Assembly (NCBI GenBank): GCA_001414485.1
Contig: LLEY01000119.1
Span: 1-64,000, forward strand
Reading direction: 5' to 3'
Source: Calycina herbarum
Taxonomy: Eukaryota > Ascomycota > Leotiomycetes > Helotiales > Pezizellaceae
DNA length: 64,000 nucleotides
Part shown: one piece after another, positions 33,252 to 45,569 of the stretch
Numbering within the stretch: the first letter of the stretch is position 1
Layout: every line of letters starts with the position of its first letter
Notes under the pieces: generated by a model
What the model saw: only the letters and a program-made list of their open reading frames with translations
The model's database searches: none
Told to the model about the DNA's origin: nothing
Made by a program: the position numbers and the translations under genes

Positions 33252-33649
33252 CTAATTCCAAGTAAATACTCTATTGACAAATCACAGAGCACGCTATCAA
33301 AATAGAGACTCCAGATTACTATGCTGTATGGCGGTGTAAAGTACTCTACTCCAAGGGTTTCTATTTCACGGAAAAAAGGTCCAATTTTGTCCCCTTGAAG
33401 TATGACTTGGAATCCTAAATAAAACTACCATAAAACAAATGAACTTCGACTCTATGGTTAATTAGCTGTCAGAGACTTCTCCTCTGTTCTTTGTATATTT
33501 TTCTTGTCTCCTAGACGTTGTGTTAGCCCTGTGGTAGGGTGCCGCGTAGGAACATGTGAAACAATTAGACTAAGCGAGCCCAGGGAAGGCATCAAGCCCT
33601 ATTTAATTTACAGGGAGTTTCACTAGAATACAGCATTCTCGCAAGACTA
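33252..33649. other. Intergenic region leading into the repeat array
   Basis: About 0.4 kb with no gene. From about 33,570 words of the CAGGG/CCCTG type appear, as in the flank of the 12.2-kb array. Confidence 0.4.
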
Positions 33650-34205
33650 GTTCTTCAGGGTACGGTTACTGGGCATTACCGCATAGTGCCCTGTAGTCAA
33701 AGAAGTTACTTTTGAGTGAGCAACTATTTCCGACATAACTGCGGGTAGTCAATATCTCCGAGGCCAAATATGTCACCAGAATATCTCCGAGAGAAAGTAT
33801 CTCCGAGCATATTTCCGAGCAAGTCTTTCTATCTCTGAGGTAAGCAGATATTTCCGAGTAATTATTTCCTTTCGTCTATATTTCCGATATATTTCCGAGC
33901 ATTTCCAAGTATATCTCTTTAAACATATATCCGAGTTATTTCCGAAGATATTTCCAAATAAACTATTTCCGAGAGTATATATTTCTAGTCATATATATCC
34001 GAGCAAGAGCAAATAATTCCGAGAGTAAATATCTCCGACAAAGACGACGTGCTATTTCTCCGAGCTGCTTTCTCCGAGTCGCCTTTGTCCGAGACATATT
34101 CCGAGAGCAAATAAATCCGAGTGCAAATGAATCTGAGTATGCGAGCCAGATATTTCCGAGCTATTTTCTCCGATAATCCGGGAGCAAATATCGCCGAGAT
34201 TTATC
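33650..34205. repeat. Dense cluster of TTTCCGAG-type motifs
   Basis: Starts with a semi-palindrome (CTTCAGGGTACGGTTACTGG ... AGTGCCCTGTAG), homologous to that at 12.15 kb. From 33724 to 34200 the pentamer CCGAG occurs 17 times, mostly as ATTTCCGAG or ATCTCCGAG, plus about nine one-base variants, at irregular 10-40 bp spacing, nearly all on the plus strand. It is not a fixed-period tandem repeat. It ends about 100 bp before the start codon of the PAC3-like gene. Confidence 0.8.
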
Positions 34206-34308
34206 GGAGTTTGGATGGACCCCTGCCATCGGAGTTAATATACGATGAGGGCAAGGCTGAACCAAAGGCTGCGTTTCTCCAACCAACAACACCACTTCAC
34301 AACCAAAC

Positions 34309-34844
34309 ATGGCAACCTCAACAATATCAAGTGGCCTTGAGGGCATGCAAATAGGAGGTGGAATTGAATCCTCACCCTTCCCCGCAAAAACAAAACAAAT
34401 CGCAGGTCTTGTCAACGGAGTAGAAACAGATCTCACCTCCATGTACTTCGCAGACAAAATCCTAATTACCATTTCTCAAGGAGGAAGACTAGCACAATGG
34501 GTATGTCCTCCCCTCCTTTCTCAATTCCTCCTCCAACTCAAGGCTATTTATAGATCCAAGTCCCCCTCTCCTCAGCCTCACCAACATCCTTTGATACCGC
34601 CCTCCCCGCAGACGATTCAGACATGCTACCCCTCAACCACCTCACACCGAAAACATTACTTGGAGCTGGTGGTGACCAGAGAGAAACGATGGGACATCTT
34701 TATGCTAGTCAGATTGCGACTGCTATTGCGAAGAGGGATCCTGAGGAGAGGAGGACGGTGGTTGTGGGGTTTGGACTAGAGAAGGTTGATATGGAACGAG
34801 AGGCTTTCTTTGATTTGATTGAGCTTGTTCAGAAAGTTATCTGA
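34309..34844 (+). CDS. Proteasome assembly chaperone 3 (PAC3/POC3)-like protein
   Basis: Exons 34309-34500 and 34554-34844 (53-nt intron, GTATGT donor) give 160 residues. The pattern KTKQIAGLVNGVETDLTSMYFADKILITISQGGRL, then HLTPKTLLGAG, fits the PAC3 family (PSMG3), which helps build the 20S proteasome alpha ring with PAC4. The size is slightly above the human 122 residues, typical for fungi. The promoter region is occupied by the TTTCCGAG motif cluster. Confidence 0.75.
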
Positions 34845-35202
34845 GTTGGGAGGTGACTATTCTATACCCAAAATTACGCGTTATAATATGTGCGCGAAGA
34901 ATTCGGATTTTTGACCTAGTGGTCACATAGCGGGGTCCTGATTGAGGATTGGTTTGCCAACAAGCGGGCACATGGCAAATTCATTCTCAATATACACCGA
35001 ACTGAGAGCATGAATCGCAAGCATGGAGATTTCCGATTTCTTTTTGAATTTACATTTCTCTTTCCTTCCAAGAAATATATATCCTTTTCCCATATTCATC
35101 CCAAGAAGATCTACCAGGATCTAAAAGTTGATTTCAGATTACGAAGCCCAATATTGTACTTCACTTTCCCTTCCAAAATCACCGCAGCTGATCTTCAAAG
35201 CC
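34845..35202. other. Convergent intergenic region
   Basis: About 360 bp between the 3' ends of the PAC3-like gene and the oxygenase gene. Nothing recognised. Confidence 0.4.
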
Positions 35203-37044
35203 CTAAGCAGCAATGATCTTGCCACTTGGAGCCTGAGCCTGCAAAGCTCGTTTCTCTTTGAATTCTTCCGACTCCTGACTGAATCTCAAATGACACCCTA
35301 CTCAATCATTAGCTCAAACTTCAAACCTCAAATCCCGGAGAGAAAACGTGGTCTACTTACAGTCGCCACAGGAAATCGGTTCATACTTGGCCGGATTTTC
35401 TTCCGAGCAACAAGTAGGAATAACTCCCTCCACACAATTAAAATTCAACCCTATTACAGTCAGCACATTTATCAAGGTCAAAGTTGTAGGAAGAGAGAAA
35501 CTCACCAAAGAAAAAAGGCATAGAAACCCTCTCCACCGTACTAGTATTATAAACCCTATGCACAGTACTCTTATATACATCATTACAAAGCCTCATCATG
35601 AAATCCCCAATATTAACCACACTGGAATGAATTAGCATATTTCCGTCCTTGCTGGAAGATTCCTCACATAGTCCCCTCCACAGGAGTAGCCTTGATCCAC
35701 TGCCCCTCTCTGTTCAAAACTTGTAGACCACCAGTCATATCTTGCCAAAGCAGGGTAAAAAGTTGGAGGTCGGTGTGGGAGCCCAGTCCGACGGTTTTGA
35801 GGGATTGTTGGGCGGCGGTGGTTGTGGGGTAGTAGTTTAGGACGCCGTCTGCGCCGGGATATGTTACTCGACTATCAAAATAATTCTCCGGCAAGTCAAG
35901 AGAAAGAGCAAAAACCTGTACGAGTTGACGCGCCAATGTGAGGCAGGAAGACCAGTAGGCGAGAATATCTTCTTTGAACCCTGGGAGGTGAGATGTTCCT
36001 TCCCAGACGAATTCTTCGGCTCGTAGGTAGGGTTTTACTTCTGAGGGGATTTCGGAGAGGGGTTTTGGGATGGGATCGTAGAGGGGGGAGTATTGCCACA
36101 TGAGCTGTCAAGGATTTAGTTTTGGTCTGAAGAGAAGGGGGAAGGGAAACGAACTGATTCTTTCATGTCGGGTGTTTCTCCGGGACTGATGTTTGTTTGT
36201 CCAGCCCCTTCTGGGCGGCTGTTAGCGAAGGGACTTTGTGAAGGGTTTGAACTAAGTGAAATTTGGATGGATGTGTTTGAGTTTTGTTGGGATTCGAGTG
36301 ATTGCTCCGGGTGCATTGATCACTTTTGAAGTTTTCAGTTAACCGTAGCTATCACCCGAGAAGGTGTAGAAGAATTGGAAATTTGATTTCTTGATTTTTC
36401 TGAACCTCCCAGGGTAATATTTCTTTGTCACCTAGACTGTTTGACACAATCCTAAGTATAGTTGATATACGAGTAGCAACGATCGACGCAAGAACTCAAA
36501 AGTATCTCGATTAAGTGAACCCGAAAAAAAGAAAAGTTCAACTTACTCCACCCATTAAACCCCTTCGAGAGTTTCTGACTAACTTTCATCTTATCCTCCT
36601 CGCTCTGAGTAAAGAATCTAAAATCAATCTCAATATTAGCTTCTTTCCCTCTCTTCCCCCCCCCCCCCCCCCCCCTTTTACCCTTCCCTTCACTCTCACA
36701 TCATTCGTTTCTCCCCTGACCCTTCTTTGCTACCCACTCTCTCGCCTTTGGAACAAAAATGTTAAGACTTACTTCAAAGCCTGCTCTCTAGCTTTCCCAA
36801 TAGTTTCCTTCTCAATCCCATGATCTTTAACATAAAAGAACCCGGTATTCACAGCCGCATTCCTGATCTCGCTCGCTAACTTTTTCCTCGCTGCAAGTCC
36901 TTCCGATAAAGCCGAAAGACTGATGATAGGGATTTCATCCGGTGTACAATCTCGAGGGGGTGTAGTCAGGACATCTCTGTAGACTCTTCCTAGAGCTGTT
37001 CGGAGTTCGAGTTTTGTTGTTTTAGGAGGGGTGGTGGTAGACAT
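35203..37044 (-). CDS. 2-oxoglutarate/Fe(II)-dependent dioxygenase (isopenicillin N synthase-like)
   Basis: Seven exons: 37044-36773, 36617-36543, 36218-36155, 36104-35668, 35621-35506, 35450-35361 and 35297-35203, total 1149 nt (382 residues). The N-terminal DIOX_N segment reads IPIISLSAL ... NTGFFYVKDHGI; iron ligands are His and Asp of GSHTDLQLFTLLWQD and the His of STVHRVYN; the 2OG contact is RVS in ERVSMPFFFG. Splicing needs a GTTGAA donor after exon 2, because the GTAAGT 4 nt earlier breaks the frame. Intron 2 holds a MITE-like element and intron 1 a 20-G run. Such fungal enzymes oxidise diverse small molecules; the substrate here is unknown. Confidence 0.85.
36338..36442. mobile_element. 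MITE-like palindromic element in an oxygenase intron
   Basis: On the minus strand AGTCTAGGTGACAAAGAAAT...GGTTCAGAAAAATC aligns with AGTCTAGGGTAATCAC...GGTTTAGAAGAAT of the 16.2-kb copy. The plus-strand arm is CACCCGAGAAGGTGTAGAAG. It lies in intron 2 (36542-36219) of the dioxygenase gene. Confidence 0.6.
36656..36675. repeat. 20-bp poly-C (poly-G on the sense strand) in intron 1 of the oxygenase gene
   Basis: Uninterrupted run of 20 C on the plus strand, hence 20 G in the transcript of the minus-strand gene. Length is likely polymorphic. Confidence 0.8.
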
Positions 37045-37807
37045 CTTTTTTGGTTTGATGGTGTTATAAGGGTGGTGGTGGAAAGAGAGGAGCTGAGGCG
37101 AAGGTAGAAATATTTGTCGTGAGTGGATAAGAACCTGGAAGAGCGAGGTTCGTTTTTATAGAATCTCGGGGGGCTAAATCACGTGTGGGTCAAGACTATC
37201 TATCGCTCGTATGAATGCTAAATGGGTTTTGATATCGATACAGCTTCAGATGATGGTTGGTTGTTGCAATTAATCCGGAGAAGTATGGGCAAGACTTCTG
37301 TGATAAGAGGAAGTGTAGAGGGCGATGTGTGATATGCGGCTGAGATATAAATCCAACACGTCAACGGGGTTCGGTACTCACTCTGGCTCACTCTCCAGTC
37401 CACAAAATCTCTGGGGAGCCTCTAGACATCGTCAACTGTATGCATTCGATAGCTGACATACTCTTCTCTATCGATAGGCATATAAGATCAAGAGTGGGGC
37501 AGGACATTCTCCGTTTCCCCAATGATCTGACCAATTAGCCCCATCCATCCCACCTTTCCTACACCATTTCTTCGGACCTCGCCTCAAGTCCCCAAGGGGG
37601 CGGGCACGTTTGCATAAACTTAGACAACGTACTTAACAACCTTCAGAGTATATCTAAAATTCCATTGTGAATCATCTCATGTTTCTCTTCTCAATCCAAG
37701 AACCCCGAATCCGTCATCCTCACTCCGAATTCTACTCCGATATTTCATCATCTACTCCGATAATCCATCGTCACTCCCGAACCTCATCACCAACCCCGCA
37801 TAATATC
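37045..37807. other. Intergenic region between oxygenase and LAA1 genes
   Basis: About 0.76 kb; both neighbours are on the minus strand, so it holds the oxygenase promoter and the LAA1 3' flank. No gene, repeat or RNA recognised. Confidence 0.4.
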
Positions 37808-40800
37808 TCAACCCCCAAAATCCATCCTCAACGCAATCGTAGGCTCTTTGCCTTCATCCTCTCCACTCTCAACCTTACTTCCCCCTCGTCCAGCACGTCC
37901 CTGCATAATAACACTCTCCATAAATCCCTTCTGCGCATCCCCCATTCCCCCAACAACACCTCTAAAGGCCGTTTGATCACTAGCAGCAAGCTCAAGTAAC
38001 CTGGTACTAGTCTCCTTATACACACCATCCCCTTCACTATTCGCCCTCGACAGAAGCGTAGGAACAATAACACTCATCGCAACACCCCTCTGCAGTCCAG
38101 AGAGTGTAGTTACAAAAGTCGTGAGAGCATGCGTTATCAGTGCACGTGCGTTCTCGGGATCTTCCGAGGAGGTGGAGGTAGCGAAGGTGATGAGACGGGG
38201 AAGAAGGAAGCGGGATATTGATTGATCGGCGGGAGTTTTAGGAGATGAGAGGAGGAGGGTGCGGATGCAGTTTGATGCTACCTTTGCGGTCTGATTTATA
38301 TGTTAGCTTGAGGCATTGATGATAAGTGAAGGGACTTACCATGCGATCACTGAGGCAATCTATGACCTCCTCAAGGAAGCGAGCGACAAGAGGCTCACTT
38401 GCTGACATGTAGTTCTTGCCGCTGGTGAGGAGTAATGTTGATGCCAGGAGAGAATTCTTGACACATGGAAGGGAGGCTTCTGTTTCTCGTTTCTGAGCGT
38501 GGAGGTAGATGGACAGGAAGCGTTTGAGGCATCCTTGAATTTGAGTGAGGTTTGTATCCTGCTCTTCTCTTTTCCCCTTTCGTGATGAGGAGATGCTAGT
38601 GATGAAGCGTTTGAGTATTGGGAGAGATTGAGGCACAACGACAGCTTGACAACTTGCTGTTCCTAGAATGGTAGCAAATATGTGGATGATGCAAGCGTGC
38701 AAATCGGTTTTGATAATTGACGGGAAAACCTCTGCAGCGTCAACCAATGCGTTCAATGAGACTCGGACCAGAACGACAGCCTCATCAGTCATCGCGTGAC
38801 GAGCAGATTGCCTTTGCTCGATGAGATTTGGAAGTAGTCCGGCAAGGACCAATACAATAATACGAGTCAACTCAAACAATTGTTCGATATCTTCCGACAG
38901 ATCACCATTCTCGGGGTCTGATGCTTTGGTAGCCGAAGGATGTGATATACACAGCCCTCTGGCAATTTGGACAATCACTACTTGAACGTCAAGCCCCTCG
39001 GTAAGAACTAATCGATCAAGCAGATCCATAGTCTCTGAGAAAATCGCCTCGCGATAGATGGCGTGACCAGAAACACTCGGGTGCAATATCTTCTTCAACG
39101 CTTGCAATATTTCCAATGTTTGTTCCTTCGTCGCGAGTGCATCGCTGCCTGGCCGTGCTACAAGCGCCTCGAAAGCGATACCAAAGAGGACAAAGAAGAA
39201 AGCTACAGGTTCATCACGATAATTAATATCGTTGCCCTTCGAGTGGCCATTCGTGGCAGGTGTATCCGTATCCTTGCCATCCAGAGCGTCAAACACAAAT
39301 TCGCTGTCTTGTTCGATAAGACTTGCAATTGCATCAACAAGCTTCAACCACGAGTCTTGGTAGAAGCCCAGCAAAGTTTCACGGTTGAGGGCGGAGTAGA
39401 TGCTATCAAGACTGCCTGATAATGATGGCGGGCCCAAGCTCATTGAAATATCCGGCTCGAACCTGAGACGTGCAAATTCCCGTAGAGAAGCAAGCCATAA
39501 TGGAGTAAGTGTTCCGATATATGGTTTCAAAACATCAACCAAGTAATGCTGTTCAGTGCTGGCAACTTGAAGCTCGGCCCACGCAGAAAAGACAGCCATT
39601 TTCACCATGACTTGGGCATTGGAGCTGAGACCTCGGAGATCTCCAATGGAAGCCACCTCTGATTCTGTTGAGAAATTCTCAAGGGCTTGTACAATGGTCT
39701 TCAAAATTCGACCCATCCGGTCAACATCGGTGACAATGCCGGTGGCGATGAAAGCTGCGCAAACGTTGACGGCCTCTGAAGCGAGCTCAGGTGATGAATC
39801 GGATGCAAATGCTGGAGTAAGGGCAGAACTGATCTGAGCTTGGTACTGCTCCAGTAATGGTGCTTCGGAGAAATCCGGATCAGGCGTTTTACCAAACATC
39901 TTCAGCACAGCATCGATAATTTTCAAACCCCATACTCGCAACTCGACAACATTGGAAGTGGAAGCCGAGAATGCCATTCGGATGACATCTGCGACCTTCT
40001 TCTGGAGAGCCATTGCCGCTGGTGTCTGAGAATCTGGCGATGCATCTTTGCTCACAAGAACGAACATATCACCTAGGCAGCTCATTGCAAAAGTTCGGAC
40101 TTGCCATCTGAGTGGTTCCTGGCCCGCTCCAGTGGCGGCGCCTCCTTTTTCCTCGCCTGCTCCAGCAGCAGCCGCAAACCCAGCTACTTCTTCGTCCTGG
40201 AGATCAGGCATCGTGCTAGCCTTTGTAGATGCAGCGACAGTATCCTCCGCTTTTGATCTCGTCATCGTCAAAACGTTTTGGCATCTCAAGAGCCATCTCG
40301 TGGTATCAGTAAGACAAGATTGCTGTAGCCAATTTCTGATTACATTTCTGATACCATCATGGCCGGGAGCGGAGTCAAGAGCAAGCCAAAGTTGATCTTC
40401 AAAACCTTCTTCCGCCGCCTTGACAACATCTTCCGAGTTACGTTTCATCAAATTGTAGAGACCATCGATGGCGATATCTCGCAGTTCTGGGTAGACGGAA
40501 TTCAAATCCTTTTGAAGCTGCACCACGTAGTCTGCAAATACCATATGCCCAGGTGCATATAGTGCAAGATGCTCGAGACACTTCAAAGTTCCCGCAAGGA
40601 CGAGGGTGGACTCTTCAGCTTGGAATTGCCCGATAAGTGACAAAATCAATTCCCGAGCAGTGGTCATGTCTTGCAAATCTGGTCCAAGTACGTTGATCAT
40701 GGAGTCGACGCATCTTGTAATCGCTGCTGTTGTCGATAGCTCCAATTCGAGGTTCGAAGTTGGAAGAGAGGGAATATCCTCGTTATGCGTGTCCGAAACA

Positions 40801-43800
40801 TACATCTGTGAAATGATCCCAAGAGTACCAGAGACATACCCGGAAAAGGTCAATCCGGCGGACTCGGCAACTCTTGTTAGTCCTTCCAATGCCCAAAAGT
40901 GAACTGTGGGGTGTGGATCTTGGCATAAAGACATCAAGACACCAGCAATCGTCTTCAGATGGAATCCAGCCGCCATACCACCGACTTGAGAATGAATACA
41001 TCCCAATGCCATTGCACAACCGGCTCGAGCGGTTGGCTCACGATTGGCTACAATCGTGTCAATGAGAAATTTGACTTCTTGGTTCGTGTATGCATTTCCG
41101 GAGCTATTACACAGTCGCGCAAGAGCTTCATAACCAATACTTCGTACATATTGGTCTTGGTGGATGACGAAAGGGCGTATTATCTCCTGCAATGACTTCT
41201 CCACTGCTGAGTTTGCAAGATCTCCGGCAGGGGATGTGGTCTCTTTCGTGGCCACTTTCAGTGTTGAGTACATGGCGGTAGCGACATTGATATTCATCGC
41301 CGCTTTCCGCCCTGGATCTCGTTGGAGTGATCCTGCTGACATGAATGTTGCGACTTGTTCAAGAATACTCTCTTGTATTTTTGCAGGAGTCAAAGGGAAT
41401 GCAATTGCAAACAGCTGAATCGCGATATTGACAACTTCTGTAGCTGGTGGATCCGGAAGTGTTTCGAAGCTTCCTAGGTTACCAAGATACAAAGCCAACG
41501 AGTCGTGCTCAAGCGAGCTGCAAATAGGGGAAAGAAGCACTTTTGAAATTGCAGCGTCATATCCTCTTTCTTCAGCCCAATCGTCATGAGAATCGCCTTC
41601 ATGCTCATTTGGAAGTTTCTTAACCTTGAATCCACGGACCATTCCGGTGACCCCGAAGCCACAATTATCAGCGACATCCCAGATGTTGTCAAATGTACTT
41701 GCAGAATTTGCGATTGAGGAGCTCAGTGAGCTTGGGGTGTAATTTTCAGGATCGGCGAAGAATGAAACTGCAAGAGTAAGGAGGTTGGATTGGAGTAGTG
41801 CTTCGCTTCCTCCCGCGGGACTCAAATTAACTAACTTTGTATAGCATTGCAGTACTCGACGCTGAACCATGAGATCCAGGTCGTGAAGCTGAAGCGAGGG
41901 GGTGAGTCTTTGAGTGATATCGTCGGACATTTTCTTTGCTGGCATCGTTTTCAGAAATGCTGATGTATTCTGGAGCATAGCAGCAATACGCTTGGAGACA
42001 TCCACAGTCAACAGCCTGCTGTTGAATTGAAGAAAGGCCAGGATAGACCCAAGAGCACATTCTCTCACGTGTGTGAGGAAGGAAGATTCGAGGTAGCTTC
42101 GCTGCGAGGTATTATCCTTGGCGAGGGGTTTAGGGAGGGCATTCTTCCACAGAAGCAATAGCTGTGAAAGATGGATCTTGACAAAGTTTGGGCCCAGTGA
42201 CATGAGCCCACCAATCAAAATCCAAGCAACTTGAATTTGGGTGCTTGAAATCCGCAACTCAGATTTGCTACTTGACTTCAATAAACCGGTGGCAAGGGAT
42301 AAAACCCGACTGTTGACATCCACAGATCCATACAGCGGCTGTAACGGTGCTGTAGATATCATAGCCGAAAGACCATTCGCATACCCAATACAACGCCGAG
42401 GCGAGTTTCTGCCTGTTGTGAGAAGGTTCAGTTCTCTGTTGACGCTATTCATGCATATAGTAAGACAAGGAAGAAGTTGCTGTGGGCAAGCGAGAGCAAA
42501 AGTACGGAGGCAGTAAGAGACGTATATCTGAACTGTATAACTCGGGTGTTGAAGAACTTGTAATAGGCCATCTCGGCACGAATCAGCAAAGGCGTTTGAA
42601 GCGGATCCAAGGATTTTCATCAATGATGCCAAGGCACTCAAGACCGCAATGAGCGCATGTTTCGATGGTTCTGCTCGCTCCTTAATGACTTGTGGATAAT
42701 TTTTCAAGACATCGTTTATCAAGGCTTTCGCAGCGTCAATTTGGCCAGCTTCACCAAGAATTTTGTGTCCAATCACGTCTTCCAAAATGATTTGTACAAA
42801 TCGCCTTGTCGTCAGGAGGCGATACCTGTTGTTGGTAATGTTGTTGTGACTTAACACATCAATTGTGAGATGGTCCACAATCTTGATGTACGATGCTTCC
42901 ACCGTACTCTCACTGAGACTTTTGAAAATCCTGCTGTAACAAACAGTCACTCCAGCTCTTGCCCGTGCCGTAGTGGATGATTTCACGTAAAAAGTTGATA
43001 GCTGTCGCAGCATATCAGCCAATGAGAAAACAATTATTTGATTCTTCTTTGGCCCAGGACTTGCTGGTCTTTGAATTTCATCATCGTCTCCTCCTGCCAT
43101 CATGGAATTGCGCTTGGTATTCGACCTTTTTAACTTCTTGATCGTTGGAAGGTCCGAATCCTGTATCGGAGTTTCCGAGTGATTCTTCACCATAACTTCC
43201 GCAAGGCATTCTCCGGCTGCCTGTCTCACCAAGGGACTCGCGGAGTCAATAGCTTTCCATACTGCCGTTTTTACATTCTCGAAGTCGCTCTGGTTGTCGA
43301 AATATGGCGTAAATTTCGCCAACATCTTCATGCATGTACAAGCCGCAATCTGTACCAGTGCCGATTTATCACTGGCAGCATAACTCCTGGCCTGTTTCCA
43401 AATATCTCTCGTAATAGCCTCGTCCATACTCCTTTCCAACATTTTGGCAATCTTTCCCGAAGCTTTAAAAATCGCTGCCCGTAGGCCTGCGTTGTTCTGC
43501 GCATATTTCAGCAGCTTGACCATGGCCGAACATGCTAATGGGTGTAACCCAATGGCACTATCCCCCGCAGCAGCAAACACATCCCCAATGCAATAAACCG
43601 CCGCATGCTTAATCCTCAAGTCTCCATCTGATTTCGCCTTCCCGCTGCTAATTATAGTTGCCAAATCATTGATCGTTTCGAAGAGCAGCTTCCTATCCCC
43701 TTTCCCAAGGATATGCGCCAGACATCGTCCCAGGTTGTTCCTAATAACCCGTGTAGGCGGCGGCGCATTCAGGTTTAGAATCTGAAATATCTCGCGCTTT

Positions 43801-44021
43801 AGATATAATTGTTGGGCTGTGCAATCGTCGGGCTCGAGTCCTTCGACATGTTTTGTGAGGGTGGAGACGAATTTTAGGAGGTATAGGTCTTGTTGTTCGG
43901 AAGGGAGAGATTGGAGCTTCTTGAGGTCGAGCTCAGGAGTTGAGGATAGCTCTGAGCGGGAGGGGAGAACGACCTGGGACCCGTTCGCGGAGGCTGAGAG
44001 ATTTGTCGAGGACATTGACAC
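37808..44021 (-). CDS. LAA1: HEAT-repeat protein Laa1/HEATR5 (AP-1 accessory protein)
   Basis: Two exons, 44021-38340 and 38290-37808 (50-nt intron, GTAAGT donor, GCTAAC branch), give 2054 residues, close to the yeast Laa1 length of about 2000. The chain is built of HEAT-type helical repeats throughout (for example IKHAAVYCIGDVFAAAGD, VRQAAGECLAEVMV, VRSIGYEALARLCN, AGCAMALGCIHSQVGG). The GCIHSQVGGMAAGFHLKTIAGVL segment is characteristic of the HEATR5/Laa1 family. These proteins bind the clathrin adaptor AP-1 and act in trans-Golgi/endosome traffic. A low-complexity Gly/Ala stretch (AAAGAGEEKGGAATGAG) lies near residue 1280. The start lies 186 bp from the divergent YebC-family gene. Confidence 0.92.
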
Positions 44022-44207
44022 GTCTTTTATGGAGGTTGGAGAGGACGTGCAAGATAGTTGGGATTTGGAGAGGAGAGTGCTTTCGCAAACTGTGTTGAGC
44101 CTTTCCCAGATACATCAGCGATCATCGGAACATTGTCGGGTAATCTTTTTAAGCCTCTGGAGAAGATTAGACCAGAAGGAGAGTATTTACTTCTGTACAC
44201 ATTCAAA

Positions 44208-45193
44208 ATGACTTCTTTTTCGAGAGGCCTCCGGTCTGTCATTACAAGAAATGATGCAATATGTTCACGCTGTCTTCAGTTCTCCACCACATCCACGGCA
44301 CAATCAGGCCATAGTCGCTGGTCCAAAATCAAGCACGATAAAGGTGTCGTAGACCACAGGAGAAGCAAGTTCAACCAGTTTCTCTCAAATGAAATCGCAT
44401 TTGCATCTAAAAGTACGCCGCTTCATTTTGCCTTGTTTTCAAGCCAGAAAGCTAACAAACACGCAGTTGGGGGACCTGATCCCAGTACCAACTACAAACT
44501 AGCAACCGCTCTTCAGAATGCTAAGAAAGGTACATAATGTACCACCTCTTATCTGCCAACCCCAAAACCTACGCAAACTCACAAGTACCAGGTGGATATC
44601 CCAAAGCAAACATGGCAGCAGCAATAGCACGAGGGCAGGGAAAATCCATAACTGGAGGGACCCTTGAATACATCACACTAGAAGCAATTACGCCATCCCA
44701 AATAGCGATGATTATCGAGGCCGAGACCGATCGTTCGAAACGGACACTAGAAGACCTACGATATATCGTCAAGAAAGGAGGCGGAGCTGCCACACCCACT
44801 ACTTATCTATTTCAGAAGAAAGGACGGGTGGTGTTTGAGGTTGATGAATCACTAGGCGTGGATGATGTATTAGATGAAGCAATTGAAGCTGGTGCCGAGG
44901 ACGTAGAGACTGATGAAGACGGCAGTATTGTTGTTTGGACGGAACCGAACAAAACGACTTCTGCGGGACAATCGCTGGAGAAGAGTTTAGGGTTGAAGGT
45001 TGAGAGTTCACAAATTCTTTGGGATTCTAATGAAGATACTAGGGTATCATTGGACACGGAAACTGCAAGGCCCTTTCTGGATTTGGTCGATCAAATCAGG
45101 AATGAACAAAGTGTACAGGCTGTGTTTGCGAATGTTGCTCAGGGAAGCTTGACCGAGGAAGAATGGGACGAAGTAGAGAGCAAATTAGATTAG
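44208..45193 (+). CDS. YebC/TACO1-family mitochondrial translation factor
   Basis: Exons 44208-44412, 44467-44529 and 44592-45193 (289 residues). The N-terminus is Arg/Ser-rich without acidic residues at first (MTSFSRGLRSVITR), as a mitochondrial targeting sequence. The family signature follows: GHSRWSKIKHDKG, then PKANMAAAIARGQG, GTLEYITLEAI, VKKGGGAATPTTYLFQKKG, and the C-terminal EAGAEDVETDEDG domain. TACO1 supports mitochondrial translation, notably of COX1 in mammals. The first two introns have GTACGC and GTACAT donors. It shares a 186-bp promoter region with LAA1. Confidence 0.92.
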
Positions 45194-45569
45194 TAGACCA
45201 TAGAATGTATCATAGATGTACCGTAGATGTAAATCAAATGTATTTGTATAATTGAAGCCGGGAGTCTGCCAGATTTCTGGACCCAAATGTTTTGTACAGT
45301 GCAGTTTTTGATTGTAGTCGTTCGATGACGATCGATTTTCCCTAGTCCTCAACGCCTTGAATGCATAGGTAACGCCCCTCTCCCAATCTCAAATATGTTC
45401 AGTCGAGTTCCCCATCGTACACCACTGGGTCTTCAAACCCATTTCTCCTTCTGTGGTCGAGTTATACATCGTGCCATACACCCTCCTGGTCTCTCTTGGT
45501 GGTTCGAACCACGCCACCAGACCTCTCCCTTCTCCCAAACCCATCTTCATATCCTTAAACCCCGCTCCT
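45194..45569. other. Convergent intergenic region
   Basis: About 376 bp between the 3' ends of the YebC-family gene and PET100. A palindrome GGTTCGAACC near 45502 was considered for a tRNA arm and rejected. Nothing else is seen. Confidence 0.4.

Noticed and set aside
33724..34205. CRISPR-like array
   Set aside because: The repeat is only 8-11 bp, spacers are irregular, and the genome is eukaryotic.
45495..45520. Possible tRNA T-arm around GGTTCGAACC
   Set aside because: The stem bases do not pair as a T-arm needs, and no D-arm, anticodon arm or acceptor stem lies upstream.
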